Shown piece by piece: positions 1-9,370 of a DNA stretch of 64,000 nucleotides (the stretch's first letter is position 1; the number at the start of each line of letters is the position of its first letter). The DNA is taken from the NCBI RefSeq assembly GCF_900996225.1, contig NZ_CAAJGL010000066.1, forward strand, positions 31,592 through 95,591, in the 5' to 3' direction. The stretch is from Paraburkholderia sp. BCC1884 (GTDB taxonomy: Bacteria; Pseudomonadota; Gammaproteobacteria; Burkholderiales; Burkholderiaceae). The notes under the pieces were generated by a model. It did not search any database. It was not told the origin of the DNA and saw only the letters and a program-made list of their open reading frames with translations. The translations under genes and the position numbers were made by a program.

Positions 1-825
1 TTCGAGCGCGCCGAGGGCGACAAGATCCTGCTGATACACGACGACGACCTGCTGACCACCGACGGTGTCGAGAAACTCGTCGCGCTATGGACGCTGCGCC
101 CGCAACTCGATGCCGCCTTCGGCGACCAGTACGAGGCCGACCACAGCGGCGCGATCGACTTCGACGCCAGCGCGCAACTGAATGTGGACTTCCGCCGCAC
201 GAAAGAGGTCGAGGGTTTGCAGATACCGCCGGGCAAAACCGGCCTGATCCAGATGTTTCCGAACAACGGCTGGATGGCCGATGCCCAACTCGTGAAGCGG
301 ATCGGTTACAAGGAAGAGTTCGGCGTGTGCTGCGATTTCGTCTTCGGCACCCAACTCTGCCTTGCCGCGCGCGAGGTGTTCTATCTGCACGAGTACGTCT
401 CGGTGTATCGCAAGACGGCGAACTCCGTGTCGCATAGCACGCGTGGCACGACGACAGCGGCGACGGTGAGCGCCTATGCCTTCGTCAAGGGGCTGCACTT
501 GCCGCCGTCACTGGAGCCGGCTCGCAAGCTGGCGCTACGTCGGCTCGCGCCGATCGTCGTTTCCGTGCATGCGAGAAATTATCAGGCGCGTGCCGGTTTC
601 AAGGTCGCGCTCGCGCATCTGTTCGCCTACAACTATGGCCTCAGCGCGCGCTTTTACTACCATCTGTTGATGCTCTCGCGGGCGGCGCTGGGCGAACGGC
701 CGCAAGCAGTTGCGGCAGCAGCGGTTGCCGCCGTGGCGGCGGCGCCCGCGGCAGTCGCCGAGCCGGTCGCGGCGGTCAAGGAAATGGTCGCCGATCTCGT
801 GACGGACCGCTCCGAACCGGTGTGA
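1..825 (+). CDS. Glycosyltransferase, C-terminal part (5' end outside window)
   Basis: The reading frame is open from the first base, so the true start lies upstream. The visible 274 residues begin with a hydrophobic strand ending in the acidic run HDDDLL, which fits the DXD metal/nucleotide-sugar site of a GT-A (family 2-like) glycosyltransferase. A second block around FGVCCDFVFG and FYLHEYVSVYRK is typical of the acceptor half of such enzymes. The tail after about residue 235 is a low-complexity Ala/Val-rich stretch ending in AVKEMVADLVTD. The likely role is transfer of a sugar to a surface polysaccharide or lipid, but the substrate cannot be told. The ATG at 184 is internal to the frame and is not the start. 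Confidence 0.72.
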   Translation, partial: FERAEGDKILLIHDDDLLTTDGVEKLVALWTLRPQLDAAFGDQYEADHSGAIDFDASAQLNVDFRRTKEVEGLQIPPGKTGLIQMFPNNGWMADAQLVKRIGYKEEFGVCCDFVFGTQLCLAAREVFYLHEYVSVYRKTANSVSHSTRGTTTAATVSAYAFVKGLHLPPSLEPARKLALRRLAPIVVSVHARNYQARAGFKVALAHLFAYNYGLSARFYYHLLMLSRAALGERPQAVAAAAVAAVAAAPAAVAEPVAAVKEMVADLVTDRSEPV

Positions 826-977
826 CGCGGGGCGCGCACACGGCCGCGGTTCGGCCGTGTCAAGTGCGATTTCTGCTAAGGATCCGCTGCTTAGCAAACG
901 CGTATTTGTTGCTTGGCGCATTGGGCGACGCTGATTACGATGGATGCGAACCGTCATCAGCGTCGAGGTGATTCGCC

Positions 978-1199
978 ATGTCCGACAGTGCCTGTTTCAA
1001 GCCGCGTGTGATCGAACCCGTGGTCGTCAACCAGCCCGAGGGATTGGGACTCGCGGTGGAGCTGTGGCTCGCGCAACCCGTAGACGGTATTGCAGGCCGC
1101 GCACTGCAGATTCATTTACGCAGCGACGCGAAGATGGCGCAGGCGGAGGCGTTGCGCGATCTGCTGCATGCGTTGGGTACGGAGCTCGTGGTGGCATGA
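978..1199 (+). CDS. Small conserved-looking protein of unknown function
   Basis: A 73-residue protein beginning MSDSACFKPRV, preceded by a GAGGTG ribosome-binding site with suitable spacing. It has no signal peptide or membrane segment. The second half (DAKMAQAEALRDLLHALG) is likely helical. I do not recognise a family. It stands alone, about 150 bases after the glycosyltransferase and convergent with the transporter gene downstream. The good ribosome-binding site and coding-like composition support it as real. Confidence 0.6.
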   Translation: MSDSACFKPRVIEPVVVNQPEGLGLAVELWLAQPVDGIAGRALQIHLRSDAKMAQAEALRDLLHALGTELVVA

Positions 1200-1251
1200 C
1201 GAGCGTGCCCGGCTGAAGCGGCTGATTGCCCGCTCGTTCATGCCACGCGTC

Positions 1252-2556
1252 TTACGGCTCGTGACGTAAATACCCTTCTTTCGACGGATCGCGCATGCGC
1301 AGCGAGACGATACCGGCGATCGCACACAGCACGGTCACGTACCAGTAGAACATCGACTCGTTGCCCACCGACTTCAGCCACAGCGCCACATATTCCGCCG
1401 AGCCGCCGAAGATCGCATTGGCCACGGCGTACGACAGACCCACGCCGAGCGCGCGCACTTCCGGCGGAAACATTTCCGCCTTGATGAGGCCGCTGATCGA
1501 CGTATAGAAGCTGACGATCGCGAGTGCCACCACGACCAGCCCGAACGCTGCGTACGGGCTCGTCACGTCTTTCAGCGCGTGCAGCAGCGGCACCGTGCCG
1601 ATGGTCGCAAAGAAGCCGAAGAACAGCATCGAACGACGACGGCCGATACGGTCCGACAACGCGCCGAACGCAGGCTGCATCACCATGTAGACGAACAGCG
1701 CCGCGGTCATCACGTTGCTGGCGGTCTTCGCGTGCATGCCGGCCGTGTTGACCAGATACTTCTGCATGTAAGTGGTGAACGTGTAGAAGATCAGCGAACC
1801 GCCGGCGGTGAAGCCGAGCACGGTCATGAAGGCGGTCTTGTGTTGCCACAAACCGCGCAGCGTGCCGGCTTCCTTGCGTTGACGCGTCTCGGCGGTCGTG
1901 GTTTCGTCGAGCGATTTCCGCAGATACAGCGCGATCAGCGCCGCCACTGCGCCGATCACGAACGGCACGCGCCATCCCCACGCTTTCAGTTCTTCGGTGG
2001 AGAGCGTCTGTTGCAGGACCACGAGCACCAGCAGCGCGCATAACTGGCCGCCGATCAGCGTGACGTACTGGAACGATGCGAAGAAACCGCGCCGGCCCTT
2101 GAGCGCGACTTCACTCATATAGGTGGCGCTGGTGCCGTATTCGCCGCCCACCGACAAGCCCTGAAACAGTCGCGCGACCAGCAGCAAGGCCGGTGCGAGC
2201 GCGCCGATCTGCGCGTAGGTGGGCAGCAAGGCGATCACGAGCGAGCCGCCGCACATCATGAACACCGACACCATCATCGCGCTGCGGCGACCGTGCTTGT
2301 CGGCGAGACGGCCGAAGAACCAGCCGCCGATCGGCCGCATCAGGAAGCCGGCCGCGAACACGCCGGCCGTGTTGAGCAACTGCGTGGTGGTGTTGCCGCT
2401 CGGAAAGAACGCCGGCGCGAAATACAGCGCGCAGAACGAGTAGACGTAAAAGTCGAACCACTCGACGAGATTGCCGGATGAAGCGCCAACGATCGCAAAG
2501 ATGCGGCGCCGTGTGTCGTGAGCCGAGGCCACGGTTTGATCGGTTAGGTCGGTCAT
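1252..2556 (-). CDS. kgtP: MHS-family MFS transporter, alpha-ketoglutarate permease type
   Basis: A 434-residue inner-membrane proton symporter of the metabolite:H+ symporter group. The N-terminal [15 protein letters not shown] motif, the loop [10 protein letters not shown] between TM2 and TM3, [21 protein letters not shown], and the repeat [13 protein letters not shown] in the second half match KgtP/ProP-like carriers. Alpha-ketoglutarate or a related dicarboxylate is the probable substrate. The start is set at 2556, where AAGGAAAG lies just upstream; the frame extends 35 codons further to 2661, but that part is Arg/Pro-rich and not transporter-like. The gene is monocistronic, separated from the next minus-strand gene by a terminator. 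Confidence 0.85.
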   Translation of the reverse strand: MTDLTDQTVASAHDTRRRIFAIVGASSGNLVEWFDFYVYSFCALYFAPAFFPSGNTTTQLLNTAGVFAAGFLMRPIGGWFFGRLADKHGRRSAMMVSVFMMCGGSLVIALLPTYAQIGALAPALLLVARLFQGLSVGGEYGTSATYMSEVALKGRRGFFASFQYVTLIGGQLCALLVLVVLQQTLSTEELKAWGWRVPFVIGAVAALIALYLRKSLDETTTAETRQRKEAGTLRGLWQHKTAFMTVLGFTAGGSLIFYTFTTYMQKYLVNTAGMHAKTASNVMTAALFVYMVMQPAFGALSDRIGRRRSMLFFGFFATIGTVPLLHALKDVTSPYAAFGLVVVALAIVSFYTSISGLIKAEMFPPEVRALGVGLSYAVANAIFGGSAEYVALWLKSVGNESMFYWYVTVLCAIAGIVSLRMRDPSKEGYLRHEP

Positions 2557-2744
2557 GCTCTTTCCTTGTCTTTTGAACGGATGCGGCGGTCGTGGCGCCG
2601 CCTTCACGCATGCGCGACGAGATAGCCGCCGCTCGCGTGCGCGAATTTTACATAATTGCAAGGAATAGATGGGAGATTGTCAGGTTGGGCGAAGTGCTGT
2701 GTGGCGAACTGCTTGATTCCGCGCGATTTTTTTCTAAGGCCAAT

Positions 2745-2774
2745 AAAAAAGCCAGCTTGAACGCTGGCTTTTTT
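2745..2774. terminator. Bidirectional intrinsic terminator after spoVR
   Basis: A6, then the perfect stem GCCAGC (2751-2756) and GCTGGC (2763-2768) with a 6-base loop, then T6. It lies 16 bases past the spoVR stop on the minus strand and has U-runs on both strands. Confidence 0.85.
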
Positions 2775-2789
2775 CTCTACACGAACCGC

Positions 2790-4505
2790 TCACACCCTCA
2801 CCGCGGGCGGCACATACCGGCAGTCATACTTCTTCCTCACCGTACCGTTCTCGTCGACGCTCTCCAGATACACGTCGAACTGCCACAAGCGCGCCATGTG
2901 TTTGAGCACCTCATCGCTATCACCGGACAAATGGCGGTTGTCGCTCATGAAATGCCGCAGCGTCAAACTCCGGTCGCCACGCGTGTTCACCGACCACACC
3001 TGAATGTTCGGCTCGCGATGATGCATGTCGTACTGCCGCGACAACGCCTGACGCACATACTGATAGCCACTGTCGTCATGAATCGCCGACACTTCCAGCG
3101 AATCGCGCATGTCGTCGTCGAGCACCGAGAAGAGGCGCATCTCGCGAATCAGATGCGGCGACAAATACTGCGCGACGAAACTCTCGTCCTTGAAGTTGCG
3201 CATCGCGTAATGCATGGCCGGCAGCCACGGACTGCCCGCCAGTTCCGGGAACCAGCGGCGGTCTTCTTCCGTCGGCGCTTCGCAGATCCGACGAATATCG
3301 CTCATCATCGAAAAACCGAGCGCATACGGGTTGATGCCGCTGTAATAAGGCTTCGTGACCGGCGGCTGGTAGACCACGTTGCTGTGCGAATGGAGAAACT
3401 CCATCATGAAGCCGTCTTCTAGCTTACCCTGGTTGTACATGGTGTTGAGCAAGGTGTAGTGCCAGAACGTGGCCCAGCCTTCGTTCATCACCTGGGTCTG
3501 CCGTTGCGGGTAGAAATACTGCCCGACCTTGCGCACGATGCGAATTACCTCGCGCTCCCACGGTTCGAGCAGCGGCGCATTTTTCTCCGCGAAATACAGC
3601 AGGTTTTCCTGCGGCTCGGGCGGATAACGCTCCTCGACTTCCTCGGGCAACGGCGTATGACGCGTCGGCAAGGTGCGCCACAACTCGTTCACCTGCGATT
3701 GCAGATACGCCTCGCGTTCGCGGCGCGCCGCAAACTCTTTTTCCAGCGACAGCTTCTGCGGCCGCTTGTAGCGGTCGACGCCGTAATTCATCAACGCGTG
3801 GCACGAGTCGAGCAATTCTTCCACCCGGTCGAGCCCGAAACGCTCCTCGCATTCCGCAATGTAATTCTTTGCGTAGACGAGATAGTCGATGATCGCGTGC
3901 GCATCCGTCCAGAGCCTGAACAGATAGTTGCCCTTGAAGAACGAGTTGTGGCCGTAGGCCGCGTGCGCGATGACGAGCGCCTGCATCGTCATCGTGTTCT
4001 CTTCCATCAGATACGCGATGCAGGGATTCGAATTGATGACGATCTCATACGCCAGCCCCATCTGCCCGCGACGGTAGCTTTTTTCGGTGGAGAGAAAGTG
4101 TTTGCCGAACGACCAGTGACGGTAGTTCACCGGCATCCCGACGGACGCGTACGCATCCATCATCTGTTCGGCGCTGATGAGTTCGAGCTGGATCGGATAG
4201 ACGTCGAGTTCATATTGCTCTGCAACACGGGCAATATGCGAGTCGTACTCTTCGATCAATTCGAAGGTCCAGTCGGACGGGCACGGCAGAGGCCGTCTAT
4301 CGGCTGCGTTCATACGGACTTCCCTTTGCCCCTCAGTGGGCGTTCCGGTGTGTCCCCGTGCTGCTACGGAGTCGACTGCTCCGGCGGCGGCGGACTGAAC
4401 CGTGTCCGCCTTCGCCTCGGCATGCCCCGACTGCTGCTGCGGCACGCCTTTTATGCGCTCCGGCAACTCGCCGGGCGCTTCGGTGTGCAGGTGCTTGTCC
4501 GTCAT
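2790..4505 (-). CDS. spoVR: SpoVR family protein
   Basis: A 571-residue cytosolic protein of the SpoVR/YcgB family, third gene of the prkA-yeaH-spoVR operon. The family body starts near residue 70 (PSDWTFELIEEYDSHIARVAEQY) and includes SFGKHF, AYEIVINSNPCIAYLMEEN, VIAHAAYGHNSFFKGN, MNEGWATFWHY and SGINPYALGF, all hallmarks of the family. Its biochemical role is not established. The ATG at 4505 overlaps the yeaH stop (ATGA) and has AGGTGG upstream. A second ATG at 4313, behind AAGGGAAG, would give 507 residues, close to the 510 of E. coli YcgB. The extra 64 residues are low-complexity, so the internal start is a serious alternative. Confidence 0.9.
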   Translation of the reverse strand: MTDKHLHTEAPGELPERIKGVPQQQSGHAEAKADTVQSAAAGAVDSVAARGHTGTPTEGQREVRMNAADRRPLPCPSDWTFELIEEYDSHIARVAEQYELDVYPIQLELISAEQMMDAYASVGMPVNYRHWSFGKHFLSTEKSYRRGQMGLAYEIVINSNPCIAYLMEENTMTMQALVIAHAAYGHNSFFKGNYLFRLWTDAHAIIDYLVYAKNYIAECEERFGLDRVEELLDSCHALMNYGVDRYKRPQKLSLEKEFAARREREAYLQSQVNELWRTLPTRHTPLPEEVEERYPPEPQENLLYFAEKNAPLLEPWEREVIRIVRKVGQYFYPQRQTQVMNEGWATFWHYTLLNTMYNQGKLEDGFMMEFLHSHSNVVYQPPVTKPYYSGINPYALGFSMMSDIRRICEAPTEEDRRWFPELAGSPWLPAMHYAMRNFKDESFVAQYLSPHLIREMRLFSVLDDDMRDSLEVSAIHDDSGYQYVRQALSRQYDMHHREPNIQVWSVNTRGDRSLTLRHFMSDNRHLSGDSDEVLKHMARLWQFDVYLESVDENGTVRKKYDCRYVPPAVRV

Positions 4506-5773
4506 GAAGACGCCACCTGCTTTTCAAACAGCTCGCGAAACACCGGATAGATGTCAGCCGCGGTTTCCACCTTCTTCATCGCCATATGCGGCTGGCTAAG
4601 CGCCAGTTGCGCATATTCGAGCCATAGGTTCTGCTCTTCGGGTGTCACCTGAATATACGCAAAATAGCGCACCTTCTCCAGGATGTCATCCGAGAGTATC
4701 TTGCGACACTTCGGCGAGTCGTCAGTCCAGTTGTCGCCGTCCGAGGCCTGTGCGCCGTAAATGTTCCATTCAGTCGGCGAATAGCGCTCGTCCATGACCT
4801 TCTGCATCAATTCCAGCGCGCTCGACACCACGGTGCCGCCGCTTTCCGTCGAATGAAAGAACGTGTCTTCATCTACTTCTTCGGCGCGCGTGTGGTGGCG
4901 GATGAACACCACCTCGATGCGCTCGTAGTTACGCTTGAGGAATAGATACAGCAGGATGAAGAAGCGCTTGGCGAGGTCCTTGCGCTGCTCGTCCATGGAA
5001 CCGGACACATCCATCAGACAGAACATCACGGCCTGACTCGACGGTGTGGGTTGCTTCACACGATTCACGTAACGCAGATCGAACGGATCGATGAACGGAA
5101 TCCGCCAGATGCGCCCGCGCAAATGGTGAATCTCTTCTTCGAGCAGTTTGATTTCCTCGCGACGATCGGCGGGATCGGCCTTCATCACCTCAAGTTGCCG
5201 CTCCATCTCGTGCAACTGGTTGACGAGCGGCGCACCGAGCGCGATCCGGCGGCCCAGCGCGCTGCGCAGCGAACGGACCACGTCGATGTTGTTCGGCGTG
5301 CCTTCGGCCGCCCAGCCCGCGCGGATGCTTTTCCACGTGGGGACGGCCATCAGATGAGTTTTGACGAGACGTGGCAGTTCGAGATCGTCGAAGAAGTACT
5401 GCATGAATTCTTCGCGGCTCAGTTCGAACACGAAGTCGTCCTGACCGTCGCCCTCGTTGCTGGCCTGATTGCCCCCGCCTCCGCCGCCACCGCCCTGAGG
5501 ACGCTGGATCTTGTCGCCGCGGATGTAGTCGGAATTGCCCGGATGCACCATTTCCCGCTTGCCGCCGGGGCCATGACGGAACGACGGTTCCGCAATGTCC
5601 TTGCGCGGAATGGTGATGCTCTGGGTGTTCTGGATGTCTTTGATGCTACGGTCGCGAACCGCTTCCGAAACGGCGCGACGAATGTAGTTCTTGACGCGAC
5701 GCAAAAAGCGCTCGCGATTCGCAATGCTCTTGTTCTTGCCAGCTAACCTGCGGTCGATGATTTGATGAAGCAC
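4502..5773 (-). CDS. yeaH: YeaH/YhbH family protein (DUF444)
   Basis: A 423-residue protein, second gene of the PrkA operon. The family normally begins with IDRRLxGKNKS, and here a GTG at 5773 with GGGAG seven bases upstream starts just before IDRRLAGKNKS; the longer ATG frame to 5857 is not supported. The Gly-rich stretch around GGGGGGGNQAS and the later FCLMDVSGSMDEQRK are seen. The DVSGS element is a metal-ion-dependent adhesion-type (VWA-like) motif. In enteric bacteria YeaH works with the kinase YeaG in nutrient-stress responses; the same partnership is inferred here. It overlaps spoVR by four bases. Confidence 0.9.
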   Translation of the reverse strand: MLHQIIDRRLAGKNKSIANRERFLRRVKNYIRRAVSEAVRDRSIKDIQNTQSITIPRKDIAEPSFRHGPGGKREMVHPGNSDYIRGDKIQRPQGGGGGGGGNQASNEGDGQDDFVFELSREEFMQYFFDDLELPRLVKTHLMAVPTWKSIRAGWAAEGTPNNIDVVRSLRSALGRRIALGAPLVNQLHEMERQLEVMKADPADRREEIKLLEEEIHHLRGRIWRIPFIDPFDLRYVNRVKQPTPSSQAVMFCLMDVSGSMDEQRKDLAKRFFILLYLFLKRNYERIEVVFIRHHTRAEEVDEDTFFHSTESGGTVVSSALELMQKVMDERYSPTEWNIYGAQASDGDNWTDDSPKCRKILSDDILEKVRYFAYIQVTPEEQNLWLEYAQLALSQPHMAMKKVETAADIYPVFRELFEKQVASS

Positions 5774-5913
5774 GCCCGGTCTCCCATGTCGGAGCTCGTG
5801 CGTAGCACTTGCTCCGATCCCATGCAGCTGCGCTAATTTCGGGTGCGCGAGACGCACGCTGCCTGGTACGACGTCAGCAACGCTATGTCCATGCAGCTTG
5901 CGCCTCGCAGAGT

Positions 5914-5938
5914 GCTCGCGCGGTCAGACCGCGCGAGC
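5914..5938. repeat. Strong intercistronic hairpin between prkA and yeaH
   Basis: Perfect 11-bp arms GCTCGCGCGGT and ACCGCGCGAGC with a CAG loop, 15 bases after the prkA stop on the minus strand. There is no U-run, so it is more likely an mRNA-stability or processing element than a terminator. The gap to yeaH is about 180 bases. Confidence 0.6.
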
Positions 5939-5953
5939 GGCACGCCATGCGCA

Positions 5954-7876
5954 TCATGACGACTTGCGCACGCGCAGATACCAGTCACACAGCAAGCGCA
6001 CCTGCTTCGGCGTATAGCCCTTCGTCACCATGCGATTGACGAAGTCTTCGTGCTTGCGTTGCTCTTCGGCCGAACCCTTGGCATTGAACGAAATCACCGG
6101 CAGCAGTTCCTCCGTGTTCGAGAACATCTTCTTTTCGATCACGACGCGCAGCTTCTCGTAGCTGATCCACGCAGGGTTCTTACCCGCATTGGCAGCACGC
6201 GCACGCAGCACGAAGTTCACGATCTCGTTGCGGAAGTCCTTCGGGTTGCTGATACCCGCCGGCTTTTCGATCTTCTCCAGCTCGGCGTTCAAGGCCGCGC
6301 GGTCGAAACTCTCGCCGGTGTCGTGGTCGCGGAATTCCTGATCCTGAATCCAGAAGTCCGCGTACGTCACGTAGCGATCGAAAATGTTTTGACCATACTC
6401 GGAATACGACTCGAGATACGCAGTCTGAATCTCCTTGCCGATGAACTCTGCGTAGCGCGAAGCGAGCACGTCTTTAATGAAGGACAGATACTTCTGCTCG
6501 GTTTCCGGCGGGAACTGTTCGCGTTCGATCTGCTGTTCGAGCACGTACATCAGATGCACCGGATTGGCCGCGACTTCGGTCGAATCGAAGTTGAAGACGC
6601 GCGACATGATCTTGAACGCGAAACGGGTCGACACGCCGGTCATCCCTTCATCCACGCCCGCGAAATCGCGATACTCCTGGAACGACTTGGCCTTCGGATC
6701 GGTATCCTTGAGATTCTCGCCGTCGTACACCTGCATCTTCGAGAACAGGCTCGAATTCTCCGGCTCCTGCAGACGCGTGAGCACCGACATCTGCGCCATC
6801 ATCTTCAAGGTGCCCGGCGCGCAAACCGCATTCGCCAGCGACGAATTCCGCAGCAGCTTCTCGTAGATCTTCATCTCTTCACCATAGCGCAGGCAGTACG
6901 GCACCTTCACTACGAAGATACGGTCGAGCAGTGCTTCGTTGTTGCGGTTGTTGCGGAACGCCTTCCATTCCGATTCGTTCGAGTGCGCGAGAATCACGCC
7001 GTCGAACGGGATCGCGCCGAAGCCTTCCGTGCCTTTGAAGTTGCCTTCCTGAGTGGCGGTAAGCAGCGGGTGCAGGACCTTGATCGGCGCCTTGAACATT
7101 TCGACGAACTCGAGCAGACCCTGATTGGCGAGACACAGGCCACCGGAGTAGCTGTATGCGTCCGCGTCGTCTTGTGCGTACTGTTCGAGCTTGCGGATAT
7201 CGACCTTGCCGACCAGTGACGAAATATCCTGATTGTTTTCGTCGCCCGGCTCGGTCTTGGCGATACCGATCTGGCGGAGGATCGACGGATAGCGACGCAC
7301 CACGCGGAACTTGCGGATGTCGCCGTTGTATTCGTGCAGGCGTTTGACGGCCCACGGACTGAGGATGCTTTTCAGGTAGCGGCGTGGAATGCCGTATTGT
7401 TCTTCGAGGATCGGACCGTCTTCCTCATAGTCGAACAGACCCAGAGGCGACTCGTTCACGGGCGAGCCCTTGATCGCGTAAAACGGCACGCGTTCCATGA
7501 GCTGCTTCAGGCGTTCCGCGATCGACGACTTACCACCGCCGACCGGTCCCAACAGATACAGAATCTGCTTCTTCTCTTCGAGCCCCTGAGCTGAGTGCCG
7601 GAAGTAGGCGACCACCTGCTCGATCACCTCTTCCATTCCGTAGAACTCACGGAATGCGGGGTATACCTTGATGACCTTGTTCGCAAAGATACGCGACATG
7701 CGCGGTTCATTGCGAGTGTCGATCTGTTCCGGCTCCCCGATCGCCGTCAACATGCGTTCGCCAGCCGTGGCGTACGCGGCGGGATTGTCTTTGCAGAGCG
7801 CGAGATACTCCTCGAGCGAGAGTTCATCTTCTCGCGTTTTCTCGAAGCGGGTCGCGAAACTGCTGTAGATATCCAT
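5954..7876 (-). CDS. prkA: PrkA family serine protein kinase
   Basis: A 640-residue cytosolic protein of the PrkA/YeaG family, the usual length. An AAA-type N-terminal domain carries the Walker A motif GPVGGGKSS at residues 110-118, followed by the characteristic ERLKQLMERVPFYAIKG. The C-terminal third contains the kinase-like PrkA domain (ENIFDRYVTYADFWIQDQEFRD, EIVNFVLRARA). It is the first gene of a three-gene operon with yeaH and spoVR. The start at 7876 has a strong GGAGG ribosome-binding site. In other bacteria this kinase acts in starvation and stress responses; its targets here are unknown. Confidence 0.93.
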   Translation of the reverse strand: MDIYSSFATRFEKTREDELSLEEYLALCKDNPAAYATAGERMLTAIGEPEQIDTRNEPRMSRIFANKVIKVYPAFREFYGMEEVIEQVVAYFRHSAQGLEEKKQILYLLGPVGGGKSSIAERLKQLMERVPFYAIKGSPVNESPLGLFDYEEDGPILEEQYGIPRRYLKSILSPWAVKRLHEYNGDIRKFRVVRRYPSILRQIGIAKTEPGDENNQDISSLVGKVDIRKLEQYAQDDADAYSYSGGLCLANQGLLEFVEMFKAPIKVLHPLLTATQEGNFKGTEGFGAIPFDGVILAHSNESEWKAFRNNRNNEALLDRIFVVKVPYCLRYGEEMKIYEKLLRNSSLANAVCAPGTLKMMAQMSVLTRLQEPENSSLFSKMQVYDGENLKDTDPKAKSFQEYRDFAGVDEGMTGVSTRFAFKIMSRVFNFDSTEVAANPVHLMYVLEQQIEREQFPPETEQKYLSFIKDVLASRYAEFIGKEIQTAYLESYSEYGQNIFDRYVTYADFWIQDQEFRDHDTGESFDRAALNAELEKIEKPAGISNPKDFRNEIVNFVLRARAANAGKNPAWISYEKLRVVIEKKMFSNTEELLPVISFNAKGSAEEQRKHEDFVNRMVTKGYTPKQVRLLCDWYLRVRKSS

Positions 7877-8537
7877 GCTACCTCCTCGCCGAAGTCTAGA
7901 TCGATGTCGTGCGCGGCGCGCTATTCGGAAACGACATCGCTCGAATTCATCCTAAACCCTTTTAAATTTTTTTTCACGAACTACATTGCGAAAATCGCGC
8001 CGTACCCGTCTCCCAACATTCCTCACTTGGAAACAAAGTTTCGACCACCTACAATCTTCCACTCACATCGCCCTGCACTGTTGCCGCGATCGTCTCGTTC
8101 CGTTCAGCGAACAATCTCACTGCTACACCAGAACGCTTGTCCGCATGCGCACACTCTATTGCTGAAAACGCGGACATGCTGTGCGTTTTGCCGTGCATTT
8201 CTACTGTGGCCTGATTTCCTCAACGCGCGACGCAGGGGTTCGGACTACATCGCCACGCCTCTGTTACATGTTCATGCGGCGACCACTCGAAGCGCGTCGC
8301 CCGACTCGTTTCATCAAGCGAGTTCGTCAACGCAAAAGCGATTTTGTTCCGCGCCTTTTTGTCGAAGCGCGACGAATGAAGTGACAGCCCTGCTCGCTGC
8401 GCACGTGATACCGACCTCGTCGCTTAACCTCATCGATAACAGGGTCGGCCCATGCCTATAACTGGATGACGGTCTCGCCGTGAATCGCGCGTATAGGTGT
8501 ATACGGCAAAGCGCTTCTTGCGGATGCGTCGAATGTA
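7877..8537. other. Long intergenic region upstream of the prkA operon
   Basis: About 660 bases without a convincing gene, less GC-rich than the flanks near 7940-8060 (runs of A and T). It should hold the prkA operon promoter. Two inverted repeats are visible, at 7902-7939 and 8490-8505. A 67-codon plus-strand frame at 8181-8384 has Arg-rich, unstructured content and no ribosome-binding site, so I do not call it. Confidence 0.5.
7902..7939. promoter_or_regulatory. Inverted repeat in the prkA leader
   Basis: Perfect 9-bp arms CGATGTCGT (7902-7910) and ACGACATCG (7931-7939), with a 20-base GC-rich spacer, 26 bases upstream of the prkA start codon. It could be a leader hairpin or a regulator site for the operon. 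Confidence 0.45.
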
Positions 8538-8563
8538 AAACGGCTGCCCCAAGGCAGCCGTTT
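8538..8563 (-). terminator. Intrinsic terminator after the hydratase gene
   Basis: Perfect arms AAACGGCTGCC (8538-8548) and GGCAGCCGTTT (8553-8563) with a CCAA loop. On the minus strand the stem ends in TTTT. It lies 46 bases past the stop of the minus-strand hydratase gene. Confidence 0.75.
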
Positions 8564-8608
8564 GCGCAATGTTTCGTAATGTGCCGTTACAAGCGGCGCG
8601 ATGCGGAT

Positions 8609-9370
8609 TCAGGTCAGTTCAATCTCCACTTCACCCAACCCGTCGATGTGGCCGCGCACGATGCCCGCCTTGTCCACTTTGTGGGCACCGACGTACGAGC
8701 CGGTGGTGAGCGTCCAGTCGGGCTCGATGGTGATGCCCATGGCGGCGCAATGGTTGACGAACCACACCAGCAACTCGCGCGGGTCGCCTGCCGGGTTGCC
8801 CGTCGCTTCAGGCACCAGCGACGTGCCGTCGAAACTCAACTCCAGTTCCGGCGAAACGAAATCGAAGCCGCGAGCGAGTCCCGCATAGGCCACCGGATGG
8901 CCGGTGACGAGCGCGCCGTTGTTCTGGGCGTCGGCCAACTGCGCGAGCGGCGCGACATTGGGCCATTCGGCAAAGCGGCTGTCGACGATCTCGATGGCCG
9001 GCAACACGAGGCCGACCTTCGAGAGCACCTCGTCACGCGCATAGGCTCGCCCGCGCGGCTCGATCGCCTCGGCGAAACGAAAAGCGATCTCCAGTTCGAC
9101 CAGTACGCGGAAGAAGCCGCCGTGCGCGAGCCGCGCCGGCGACGGCACCACCAGCGAGGCAGGAATCGGCGCGCCCGCAGCGGCGCCGCCGGGGGCCTTC
9201 GCGCCGATCTTCCACGCGCCGGTCGAGTCGCCGAGACCTGTTATGACTGCCTGCTGGATCGCGTACGCGGTGGCTGCGTCGGGCGGCAGGCTGTCAGGTG
9301 CGGGCGCATCGATCGGGCGATGCAGCCTGCGTGCTTCGACGAGGCGGTGCGCGAGGTCGTATGGCGTCAT
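8609..9370 (-). CDS. 2-keto-4-pentenoate hydratase / fumarylacetoacetate hydrolase family protein
   Basis: A 253-residue cytosolic enzyme. The family features are the N-terminal helix TPYDLAHRLVEARR, AYAIQQAV, GAWKIGAK, the acidic metal-site region VELEIAFRFAE, and ALVTGHPVAY and SYVGAHKVDKAG near the C-terminus. The family hydrates 2-hydroxypentadienoates in meta-cleavage pathways or decarboxylates related keto acids; no other pathway gene is adjacent, so the substrate is unknown. The start is the ATG at 9370 with AAGGA upstream; the frame reads on to 9520, but that part is shadow-like (Arg/Pro-rich). Transcription probably ends at the hairpin just downstream. Confidence 0.82.
   Translation of the reverse strand: MTPYDLAHRLVEARRLHRPIDAPAPDSLPPDAATAYAIQQAVITGLGDSTGAWKIGAKAPGGAAAGAPIPASLVVPSPARLAHGGFFRVLVELEIAFRFAEAIEPRGRAYARDEVLSKVGLVLPAIEIVDSRFAEWPNVAPLAQLADAQNNGALVTGHPVAYAGLARGFDFVSPELELSFDGTSLVPEATGNPAGDPRELLVWFVNHCAAMGITIEPDWTLTTGSYVGAHKVDKAGIVRGHIDGLGEVEIELT

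Noticed and set aside
8181..8384. 67-codon plus-strand frame upstream of prkA
   Set aside because: Arg-rich with no ribosome-binding site and no recognisable pattern. It lies in a region expected to hold the prkA operon promoter.
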